A model generated the notes under the pieces. That model saw only the letters and a program-made list of their open reading frames with translations. It had not been told where the DNA came from and made no database searches. The translations under genes were made by a program, and so were the position numbers. A stretch of 64,000 nt of DNA from a virus, in IMG/VR virus record IMGVR_UViG_3300007513_002281, positions 46,044 through 110,043 of that record, one strand, 5' to 3'. Every line of letters begins with the position of its first letter. Position 1 is the first letter of the stretch. Positions 57,638 through 64,000 of this stretch are shown here, one piece after another.

Positions 57638-58387
57638 ATGCGTCTTAATACCCGTGTTGATGAAATCGCTGTTGGAACTAATATCCTTGATGTTGAGGTG
57701 CCTCAAAAGCTCCGGCGCAGGGTTCGTTCTGGCCTTACATACTTTGATGATGCACTTGGAGGTCTTGGATTTACTCCCTCTGCTGTTACTCTTTTTACTG
57801 GGACTCCTGGAGCCGGTAAGACAACTATGATGCTTGAGCTAGCAAATTCGTTGACGGGACACGGTAGCACAGTTCTGTTTAACACGGCTGAAGAGTCTCT
57901 CTACCAGCTTAAGATGACTGTTGAGCGTCTCAAGCTCCGGCACGGCTTCATTGCTGGTCAAGAGGCAATGGTTCCCAAGCTTCTTGAGAATTGTGACAAG
58001 CTTCGAGCTCAAAATCCAGACAGCCCATTCTTCTTGATCATTGATAGCCTGCAATGCCTCAATGATGGCAAGTACGGAGAGCACAACACGAACTCTCGAA
58101 CCACGCAGCGGGCGTTGTGCATGATTACTGACTACTGCAAGGAGAACTTTTGCAATGCCATCGTCATTGGGCAGGTCACAAAAAGTGGACAGATGGCAGG
58201 TGCCAATGTCCTTAAGCACATGGTTGACTCTATGATGTCTCTAGACGTCGAGAGGAAGGATGAAGACCTGATGGGGTGTCGCGTTCTTACTACTGAGAAA
58301 AATCGGTTTGGAGGAGCTGGGCACATCTTCTTCCTTGCTCTACGAGAAAAGGGCTTCACTGAGATGAGTCGAGTTTCTATCGGATAG
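57638..58387 (+). CDS. RadA/RecA-like ATPase
   Basis: A 249-residue RecA-fold ATPase. LFTGTPGAGKTTMM near residues 50-63 is Walker A, FLIIDSLQCL near 128-137 Walker B. TEKNRFGGAG near 223-232 matches the KNRFG motif characteristic of RadA/Sms, a branch-migration helicase. The zinc finger and C-terminal Lon-like domain of bacterial RadA are missing, so only the core remains. A recombination or replication role is likely. Confidence 0.82.
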   Translation: MRLNTRVDEIAVGTNILDVEVPQKLRRRVRSGLTYFDDALGGLGFTPSAVTLFTGTPGAGKTTMMLELANSLTGHGSTVLFNTAEESLYQLKMTVERLKLRHGFIAGQEAMVPKLLENCDKLRAQNPDSPFFLIIDSLQCLNDGKYGEHNTNSRTTQRALCMITDYCKENFCNAIVIGQVTKSGQMAGANVLKHMVDSMMSLDVERKDEDLMGCRVLTTEKNRFGGAGHIFFLALREKGFTEMSRVSIG

Positions 58388-58397
58388 AAATATGCTA

Positions 58398-58427
58398 AAC
58401 AGCCCGGACTTCCCGGGCTGTTTTTGT
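58398..58427 (+). terminator. Rho-independent terminator
   Basis: AACAGCCCGG-ACTTC-CCGGGCTGTT with following T-run. It ends the RadA-like transcript. Confidence 0.93.
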
Positions 58428-58459
58428 ATTTGTCATATGAAAATCTCGACAATCTTTGG

Positions 58460-58465
58460 TATAAT
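58460..58465 (+). promoter_or_regulatory. Extended -10 with start codon at transcription start
   Basis: CTTTGG-TATAAT (58460-58465) is seven bases from the ATG at 58472, so a leaderless mRNA is expected. No clear -35 element is seen at 17 bases. Confidence 0.55.
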
Positions 58466-58471
58466 CATATA

Positions 58472-58684
58472 ATGAAGGATGAAATAGAACCATGCCAGGG
58501 TGATCTAGTCTTGAGAAATGGAGAAACAGGGATTGTAATTAGACTCGGGGTTAGGAAAGTCTTCGATGTTGAGCTGGGTGAGTATTCAATTAATGAAGCT
58601 CAAGTTACAAGCTCGGTAGGGACAGCCTGGTGGCCAATAGAAGAATGCAAAGTTATCACTTACAATAAAGATGGAGAGAAATAA
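58472..58684 (+). CDS. Small GDLV (SH3-like) protein, possibly leaderless
   Basis: A 70-residue protein. EPCQGDLVLRNGETGIVIRLGVRKVFDVEL and TAWWPIEECKVITY give the barrel pattern of the GDLV group. Its ATG coincides with the expected transcription start. Overlaps the next gene's first ATG (58671). Confidence 0.6.
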   Translation: MKDEIEPCQGDLVLRNGETGIVIRLGVRKVFDVELGEYSINEAQVTSSVGTAWWPIEECKVITYNKDGEK

Positions 58685-58685
58685 A

Positions 58686-59456
58686 ATGACTTATCTAGAT
58701 AAAGAAATGACCAGAAAAGCTCTGAAGAACATGATGGGATTTCATCAAAATCTATGTGCTCAATTTTCTGACTGGGGAATGGACTTTAGATCTAATCTTG
58801 GAAGAAGGAATGTTGTCATGTCACAAGCACAAGAGCATTTCTTTGCGAGGGAGCTATCTAAGTCGTTTAGGGATGTTGAATCAGATGGTAGAACAGGAAA
58901 GGCAGATATAGTCATCGGTGAGATATCGAAAGAGCTGGAGTGCAAGATGACATCCGGATCAGGGCAGTACAGGGCTTTCGCCCTTCAGACAGACTACGCC
59001 ACACTAGAAAATAAAGAGTCGCTAGACTATCTATACGTTCTTGCTGATGAGAAGTTTAAGCAGTTTGCTGTTCTTCATTTTGAGAACCTTACACCTGACG
59101 ATTTTCATCTTCCCGCAAGTGGGTCACGCGGGAAAGCAAGAATGAAAAAAGAAAAAGCGATGAAGAGATGTAGGGTGCTTTGGGGATCTGCACTATGTCG
59201 AAATCATTCAATGATAGACTCTATTGAGAAAAAAATAAGGAAATCTGTATCTGACTTAGACATCAGGGTCTTAGAGATTAGTGGAAGAATATCCGCATGC
59301 TCGGACAGGGCTGTGAAGAAAAAACAAAATCTTATAAGAATGCTAGACAGAGAGACATCTAGGTATGAGAAAAAGATTAAAAAACTTTCTAAAAAAAGAG
59401 ATTATTGGAAGACAATCACCCCTCAGTTTACATTTAATCTGGAGCCTCTGTCTTGA
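58686..59456 (+). CDS. PD-(D/E)XK-type nuclease candidate with coiled coil
   Basis: About 256 residues from ATG 58686 (58671 also in frame). GKADIVIGEISKELECKMTSGSGQYRAF near residues 68-95 has the spacing D...ExECK of restriction-endonuclease folds; SQAQEHFFARELSK upstream supplies a typical leading helix. Residues 170-240 form a basic coiled coil. It could cut host or competitor DNA; being free of a methyltransferase partner, it may rely on modified phage DNA for self-protection (inference). Followed in TTGA overlap by another gene. Confidence 0.65.
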   Translation: MTYLDKEMTRKALKNMMGFHQNLCAQFSDWGMDFRSNLGRRNVVMSQAQEHFFARELSKSFRDVESDGRTGKADIVIGEISKELECKMTSGSGQYRAFALQTDYATLENKESLDYLYVLADEKFKQFAVLHFENLTPDDFHLPASGSRGKARMKKEKAMKRCRVLWGSALCRNHSMIDSIEKKIRKSVSDLDIRVLEISGRISACSDRAVKKKQNLIRMLDRETSRYEKKIKKLSKKRDYWKTITPQFTFNLEPLS

Positions 59457-59695
59457 AAGATGAACATCCGAGAAGGCAAATCAACCTAGACATTATAGCG
59501 TCTAGCTTGTCGCTTTCTTTTGTCGCCACTAGCATGATCGGTGTTCATTTAATAAAAGAAAATATAAAATTAGCTAGGAAAAAAACAAGTGACAGAAGAA
59601 AAGAAATCAAACATAAATTTCGAAAAGCCTATCGAGCAAAGGGAGGAGTTGTTACATTTCTTCGAAGAGGAGCAGCAGCAATTAGATGTTCCTGA
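59453..59695 (+). CDS. Small membrane protein
   Basis: An 80-residue protein starting TTG in a TTGA overlap with the nuclease gene. A transmembrane segment (about 13-34: IIASSLSLSFVATSMIGVHLI) is followed by a very basic tail. The 3' 107 bases overlap another reading frame (59589-59735), so the true extent is unclear. Confidence 0.5.
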   Translation: MKDEHPRRQINLDIIASSLSLSFVATSMIGVHLIKENIKLARKKTSDRRKEIKHKFRKAYRAKGGVVTFLRRGAAAIRCS

Positions 59696-59735
59696 TTTTG
59701 ATGAGGAGATTGTCTGTGAGAATCCGTTTGTCTGA
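59589..59735 (+). CDS. Small acidic protein in overlapping frame
   Basis: A 48-residue frame starting GTG nine bases after AGGA. The protein is strongly acidic (FFEEEQQQ, DFDEEI) and continues 40 bases beyond the overlapping gene, up to just before the terminator. The +1 frame relative to the upstream gene allows an independent start. Either or both frames may be real. Confidence 0.45.
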   Translation: MTEEKKSNINFEKPIEQREELLHFFEEEQQQLDVPDFDEEIVCENPFV

Positions 59736-59745
59736 TTTATCATAA

Positions 59746-59769
59746 AAAAGGCCCTAAGGGCCTTTTCAT
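59746..59769 (+). terminator. Rho-independent terminator
   Basis: AAAAGGCCC-TAA-GGGCCTTTT (59746-59766) forms a 9-bp stem and ends in T residues. Confidence 0.88.
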
Positions 59770-59808
59770 TATCTATTTTATGTCTATTTATTATATAGGA
59801 GATGCTAA

Positions 59809-60087
59809 ATGGTAACACAGGAAGGTTCTCAGCTAAGTGATCAGGTTCTCGAAGAGATCGTCAGCGAGATGTTGATGGAGGAAGCCGAGCCCGGTTACAT
59901 TCTTAGCGGTAGCGGCTGTGGGTGGTTTCTTGATCCTATGGCAAAGGAGATGGTCAGGCTGGAACGAGGAATTGAGCTGGTGCCTGTTACAGCAGATCCT
60001 GATGAGAGAGATCGAATACTTGTTAGAACACACACACGGTTTCTTCTAATTCCAGCTTCTGAGCTACAAGAGATTGGGTGGAATTAA
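59809..60087 (+). CDS. Unrecognised acidic protein
   Basis: A 92-residue protein after TAGGAG. The N-terminal helix (QLSDQVLEEIVSEMLMEEAEPG) is similar to the tag set in having I-V-S-E and L-M-E-E, but it is acidic, not basic. Beta strands follow (ELVPVTADP, RFLLIPASEL). No family recognised. Confidence 0.6.
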   Translation: MVTQEGSQLSDQVLEEIVSEMLMEEAEPGYILSGSGCGWFLDPMAKEMVRLERGIELVPVTADPDERDRILVRTHTRFLLIPASELQEIGWN

Positions 60088-60157
60088 AAAGGTAATGTTC
60101 TTAGACGCAGAGTGATATTGCCTTCGTCGCTAGATATTTATTTCAGATGGCGTTTGG

Positions 60158-62740
60158 ATGAAGATTTCTAATAAAACATTACGTGAAATGATACTGGCTG
60201 AGATAAGTAGCCAGATCCTTTTAGAGCAAGGTATGACAGGCATTCATAGCATGCCGAATTACGCAATTCCTCAAGGGCTCTCCGCCCAGCTTCAAGGGGG
60301 TACATCTGGTGCTCTATCCAGGCTTGCTAGCTCTAATCCGCTCAGAGCAGCAGGAAAAGCGCTTGGCGCTCAGATAGTCTACGCTGTTGGTGAGACACTC
60401 ATTGAGCTTAGTGTTCAGAACTGGCTCGCCGAATATCGATTTCGTGTGATGATGGAGTCGTATCAAGCAGCTCTTAAGAGAATAATTACAAGAGCCTATG
60501 CTGCAACCGGGGAGACAGAACGCTACTGCGCATTGAGGTTTCCACGTACTCAGGGTGTCTATACAAACGAAGTGCTGGTAGATGCTCATGGGAGAGAGCA
60601 TGAAATTGAGGGTGCTGCCCAGACAAGAGAATTTACTGATGTGATTGTGGCGGCTCCTGAGCAATATTCTGATCCTAGCTTGATTGATTCATTTAAAGTT
60701 ATTGATACAAGCACAGCCGAGACTCTTCCTCTCGAAAGTGCCCTTGGTCGCACAATTGCAACTAACATGTATGCTAGCTCTGGTGAACCTGTTGTTATTA
60801 TTACACAAGATCTTGCAGGGCAGATTCGTTACGATCCAGATACTGGAAGGCCAGTGGAGTCGACTACAGCAGTTAGCTGCCCAGATTCAGATCTATTTGA
60901 TAGGGTGGATGATTCTGGGAGGCTAGTTGCTGCTGACCTGTGCTGGCCTGGTTTTAAGGCGATTATAGGTGATATATCTGCACAGGGAAGCGATGTCTAT
61001 AACGGTGCGCTTAGAGATATATGGAATGAGGAGACAGATGTTGGACCCATTGCAAGCTCATATGCACCCTTTGAAAGAGAGACATTTACATCTGTTTTTA
61101 ACTTGCCCTGGGGCGGTCCGGATGTATATCAGATCTGGAATCAGGAAATGATTGATCAGTGGGATTACTTCTTTGAGAGGGTTAAGCAGCAGATGAGCCA
61201 GGATGTGGGCTATGGGGCTGACTTAGAGCATGAGCTTTTCTTAGGCTTTGACCTTGGAGAGCCTCCAGGCGGATGGGCACCGGGCTGCAGAGAAGTGCCT
61301 GGGTATCAAGAAGGTATCCAGGTTCCATATAAGGTAGACATCCAGGACATTGAAAACTATCCAGGGGATCCAGCTGAAGGCGGTGTTAGCCCAGCTGAGG
61401 CAGCTGCCCAAGGTCTTGAAACAAGCTGTCCCACACTAATTCGATGGGATGGAAACAGGATTTACTATAATTTTGAAGAGTGGAGAAGCGCACCCGATTG
61501 CTCTTGGGCCCTGAGGGACACAGTTGTGCTTAGCCCGCATGACGGAAGAACGGGCATCAGTCAAATTGAATCAGCGCTAAATAGTGCCCTCGGTGATGGA
61601 GTATTCCAAGGTGTCCAGGTTGTCAAGTCACCAGAAGACAGACTGCAGGCTTCGGAAGCTGAGCTCCTAAGAAATGAGCAGGCAAGTTCATTCTTGCGTT
61701 CTTATAGTAATTTTGCGCTAGTCACATTTAGAAATGATTTAGCAGGTGATTTTTCAGTCCGGGGCTTAGGGACTGGGTCACAGGCATCAGCTAGTGAGAA
61801 GATGCTGGCAAGAATCCAGATGGGAATTAATCGGTGGCTCATATCAATCTTTATAAACCCGCAGCTTCCAGTTCAGTCTGCATCTGAAGAGACAGAACTC
61901 TCCACTAGAGCGTGGGTCGCCCAGATGGAAGAGATTTCGCTTGGGCCAAATGAGGTGGGGCAGTGGGGATCCCACACAGACTCGGTCGGCTCTGCAATCA
62001 CCATGGCAATCAGAGGCGCAAACAGTCTTCTTGCTGACGGTGACTATGAAGATCAAGGTCTTTTACCTGTATTTAGGGACGAGATCCTGCAGAGAAATAC
62101 TGTTATAGCTGGGATGGAAGCACAAGAAGATGAGCCTGGATCAGCTGAGTCCTTTATCTTGCCTCCTGACATAGAGTATAGACTGCTGGGTGTAAACAGA
62201 GACCCACAACATTCCGAAGCGGGATACTTTGCCTATGTTGCCCTAAAGGCTAGAAGAGAGTGGGGTGACTTTGATGGTGATGGTAGAATCACAGCAATTG
62301 ATAGGTTTTATGACCCAGACTCTGGTGAGACTATAGGTACAGAACAGCAAGAGATAGAGCGGGTCGGTGATGATGACACAATTGATGAGTGGAACAAGTT
62401 ACAAGAACATAAGCTAAACAGGCTAATTGAGCAGAATGAATCTACTACAGCAAGACTTGCATTTGAAGAGATGAAGGAGGCTGTTCTCTCTAGTCTTGAG
62501 GCAATTCCGAATCTGGATCTAGATTATGAATTTGTTCCGATGACAATCGAGGGGACAGTGCTAGAGCCATCTGGACAGATGACAAGTGCCTGGACTACAG
62601 AGAACTGGGACATTCAAAATATTCTCAGAGGACATGCACCGGTTCTTAGGATCTGGATGCGGCTGCACGAGGGCAGCATAGAGTCCTTCGAAGCAGAAGC
62701 TGAGGAAGAGATTGAAGCAGCCATGGGGACATACGGATGA
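60158..62740 (+). CDS. Very large tagged protein, virion-packaged candidate
   Basis: An 860-residue protein. MKISNKTLREMILAEISSQILLEQ is a clear tag with L-A-E and L-L-E. A hydrophobic helix (about 65-85) follows. Most of the chain is unrecognised, with acidic and Trp/Gly/Pro-rich segments and several Cys. DFDGDGRITAID near residue 704 looks like an EF-hand or dockerin-type calcium loop. Size and tag suggest an internal virion protein or injected effector, comparable in place to T4 Alt or N4 virion polymerase only in a general sense. It overlaps the next gene by 4 bases. Confidence 0.68.
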   Translation: MKISNKTLREMILAEISSQILLEQGMTGIHSMPNYAIPQGLSAQLQGGTSGALSRLASSNPLRAAGKALGAQIVYAVGETLIELSVQNWLAEYRFRVMMESYQAALKRIITRAYAATGETERYCALRFPRTQGVYTNEVLVDAHGREHEIEGAAQTREFTDVIVAAPEQYSDPSLIDSFKVIDTSTAETLPLESALGRTIATNMYASSGEPVVIITQDLAGQIRYDPDTGRPVESTTAVSCPDSDLFDRVDDSGRLVAADLCWPGFKAIIGDISAQGSDVYNGALRDIWNEETDVGPIASSYAPFERETFTSVFNLPWGGPDVYQIWNQEMIDQWDYFFERVKQQMSQDVGYGADLEHELFLGFDLGEPPGGWAPGCREVPGYQEGIQVPYKVDIQDIENYPGDPAEGGVSPAEAAAQGLETSCPTLIRWDGNRIYYNFEEWRSAPDCSWALRDTVVLSPHDGRTGISQIESALNSALGDGVFQGVQVVKSPEDRLQASEAELLRNEQASSFLRSYSNFALVTFRNDLAGDFSVRGLGTGSQASASEKMLARIQMGINRWLISIFINPQLPVQSASEETELSTRAWVAQMEEISLGPNEVGQWGSHTDSVGSAITMAIRGANSLLADGDYEDQGLLPVFRDEILQRNTVIAGMEAQEDEPGSAESFILPPDIEYRLLGVNRDPQHSEAGYFAYVALKARREWGDFDGDGRITAIDRFYDPDSGETIGTEQQEIERVGDDDTIDEWNKLQEHKLNRLIEQNESTTARLAFEEMKEAVLSSLEAIPNLDLDYEFVPMTIEGTVLEPSGQMTSAWTTENWDIQNILRGHAPVLRIWMRLHEGSIESFEAEAEEEIEAAMGTYG

Positions 62741-63099
62741 GAGGCAGCCAGAGAAACGTGGTTATTGCTGAAACCAGACTAAGGATGTTAATAAGGGCTA
62801 GTCTACAGAAGCTGCTAGAAGCTGAACAGAGCAGCTCCAGCAAGCCCCCAGAGGAGGGTGGCTCAGAATATTCACAAAGCTCAGGGCAGAGCTCCGACGA
62901 CACGCAGTACATAGGGACAGGCGAAATGCCCTCGACAGAGGACCCGTGCCACACAGCAGGGGCCACGGTCAGCTCATTGCATAGTCAGATTGAGAATCTT
63001 CCAAAGCCAGGGGCTGATGACTATAACTCAGTAACTGCAGCTGATCTGCAAAGACAGCTTCAAGACGCCCAGAAGAATCAGGCTGAAAAGTGCAGCTGA
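62737..63099 (+). CDS. Tagged Ser-rich protein
   Basis: A 120-residue protein in an ATGA overlap. VIAETRLRMLIRASLQKLLEAEQ (residues 9-31) is the tag placed after a short leader, with L-E-A-E as possible cleavage site. A Ser/Pro/Gly-rich disordered stretch (32-70) and a helical end follow. No enzyme motif. Confidence 0.65.
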   Translation: MRGSQRNVVIAETRLRMLIRASLQKLLEAEQSSSSKPPEEGGSEYSQSSGQSSDDTQYIGTGEMPSTEDPCHTAGATVSSLHSQIENLPKPGADDYNSVTAADLQRQLQDAQKNQAEKCS

Positions 63100-63130
63100 T
63101 AGATATAATTAAAGATTGGCAGGGATTAAA

Positions 63131-63739
63131 ATGAAAATCACGCGTAGACAGTTAAGAAGACTGATAAAAGAAGAGATGAGTCTCATGATGATGGATCCAA
63201 TGGACCGTCATGACCATCACCGCAGCGGCGGCTGCGGTGATGAAAGAAAGACAGGTAAGAAGTGCTCTAGCTGCGCGGCGAAGAAGCCCTGCGGCTGCGG
63301 TGGTGACATGTCAGACATCAGAGGTCTAGACGGTGAAATGCCTGATGATCTTTACGGAATGGAAGACGAGGGTAGCGCTTGGGCCAGTGGTGATGTTGTT
63401 CACGAACCGATGTCTGGAGATGAGGCCTTTGGTGCTGGGTTTGCCATGGGACAGGAAGAGCGGGATGCTTTCAGCTATACAGGTGATGTGTCTGATCTAG
63501 GAGAAGATGAGGCTATAGGTATCGGATACCATGCTGGCCTGATGGGGTTAGACGATGCACCTCACGGACATGACATGGCAGTTCCGCATCCGCAAAGCTA
63601 TGACGCTGTGATGGAGTTTCTTAGATCAAACCCAGAGCTTGTTGAGATGGCTGTCGAGGAGCTCATGGGAATGACAGGGTCCACCTGTCAGGTTTCAACC
63701 AGGATGGCAATTGCAGACTATCTAGTTGAGAGTCTCTGA
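63131..63739 (+). CDS. Tagged Cys-rich protein
   Basis: A 202-residue protein; ATG 63131 is chosen since it begins exactly MKITRRQLRRLIKEEM, almost identical to the tag at 10908. A His/Asp-rich segment and a CGxCG-rich region (residues 37-60: GCGDERKTGKKCSSC, KPCGCGG) could bind zinc. The remaining acidic part contains two short repeats (AFGAGFAMGQEERDAFSYTGDVSD / AIGIGYHAGLMGLDDAP) and a helical end. No known family. Confidence 0.7.
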   Translation: MKITRRQLRRLIKEEMSLMMMDPMDRHDHHRSGGCGDERKTGKKCSSCAAKKPCGCGGDMSDIRGLDGEMPDDLYGMEDEGSAWASGDVVHEPMSGDEAFGAGFAMGQEERDAFSYTGDVSDLGEDEAIGIGYHAGLMGLDDAPHGHDMAVPHPQSYDAVMEFLRSNPELVEMAVEELMGMTGSTCQVSTRMAIADYLVESL

Positions 63740-63873
63740 TGTTGAGCAAATTTCTTAAGTGGCTAGACTGGCGCGGTGTTCCACTGCGAGACTTCGTTAT
63801 GGTATCCATTGCCTTTGGGGCTTTAACAGGCTTAGTCGTTTGTGGTTTAATTGCACTAGCAGGCGGTGGATGA
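63739..63873 (+). CDS. Small single-span membrane protein
   Basis: A 44-residue frame whose ATG shares the A of the upstream TGA. A basic/aromatic start (MLSKFLKWLDWRG) precedes one transmembrane helix (FVMVSIAFGALTGLVVCGLIALA). Translational coupling supports it. Confidence 0.6.
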   Translation: MLSKFLKWLDWRGVPLRDFVMVSIAFGALTGLVVCGLIALAGGG

Positions 63874-63880
63874 ATGTAGC

Positions 63881-64000
63881 ATGTCTGAAGGTAAGTGGCT
63901 AAAATCTCTAAATGATGTTAATCTTGAAGGCCTCTACCTTAGGACAGCGCAAGCGACAGCATCTCTTCCCGAAGGGATAGTCGTCTATTGTATTGTAGAT
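63881..64000 (+). CDS. Unrecognised protein, 3' end outside window
   Basis: ATG 63881 opens a frame that runs to the end of the window (40 residues seen). Codon use is like the neighbours. Too little is visible to assign. Confidence 0.5.
   Translation, partial: MSEGKWLKSLNDVNLEGLYLRTAQATASLPEGIVVYCIVD

Noticed and set aside
59579-59586. Slippery heptamer A AAA AAC for -1 frameshifting
   Set aside because: The run is not in the required phase for the upstream frame, and the downstream frame needs a +1 shift.

Overview
The window looks like a segment of a large, AT-rich tailed-phage genome, with no clear chromosomal housekeeping context. Genes are tightly packed, often with 4- to 30-base overlaps. 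All but two of about 100 coding regions lie on the + strand. The content is typical of big phages: DNA polymerase III alpha, ThyX, thymidine kinase, two deaminases, all-alpha NTP pyrophosphatases, GroEL, DnaJ, a sigma-70 family factor, GreA, TilS, five tRNAs, an HNH endonuclease and a holin/spanin-like cassette. I see no terminase, portal, capsid or tail-sheath gene, so the virion morphogenesis module is probably elsewhere. The host is unknown. Signal peptides, a lipoprotein and spanin-like proteins fit a Gram-negative host, and the GDTGDTG tail of the von Willebrand-like lipoprotein resembles proteins of Myxococcota/Bdellovibrionota-type bacteria (weak inference).

Layout. 1-7240: two J-domain proteins, nucleotide-pool enzymes (two all-alpha NTP pyrophosphatases, one fused to a HAD deoxyribonucleotidase; ThyX; a deoxyribosyltransferase-like protein) and a sulfotransferase. 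7289-18528: DNA polymerase III alpha, a packaged-type metalloprotease candidate, a kinase fused to a dCMP-hydroxymethylase/thymidylate-synthase-like domain, a sugar epimerase, cupin, thymidine kinase, DHH phosphoesterase, second sulfotransferase and dCMP deaminase. 18574-31434: a superoxide-dismutase-like protein, holin/spanin-like genes, a run of acidic proteins with a shared N-terminal tag, and a nucleotidylyltransferase-ligase fusion. 31539-38750: GroEL, a split sigma factor, a small structural-type protein and GreA. 38855-50924: von Willebrand lipoprotein, tRNAs, HNH, TilS, GMP-reductase-like enzyme, two methyltransferases, a Thr-rich membrane protein, an AMIN-like tagged protein, third sulfotransferase and second deaminase. 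50914-60087: many small genes including GDLV/SH3-like proteins, a secreted metzincin, MoxR ATPase, metallopeptidase-VWA partner, RadA-like ATPase and a PD-(D/E)XK nuclease candidate. 60158-64000: large tagged proteins.

Three patterns tie the window together. First, more than a dozen otherwise unrelated proteins begin with a short basic/amphipathic peptide containing (I/L)-x-E, close to the capsid-targeting sequences of T4 internal proteins. They may be packaged and injected effectors. Second, at least 14 sites carry a promoter of the form (G/A)TGTA(A/C) - 17 bp - TATAAT, whose -35 element is not TTGACA. Third, the phage sigma factor stops before region 4.2, and a sigma-4.2-like helix-turn-helix lies immediately downstream in the same frame after one amber codon. 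I propose that this split sigma reads the unusual -35 element. A 32-base RNA element present twice (42231 and 46618, 29/32 identical) and a possible TilS/tRNA-Ile2 pair are further leads.

All assignments rest on reading motifs by eye, with no database search. Start codons are my choices from ribosome-binding sites and overlaps.
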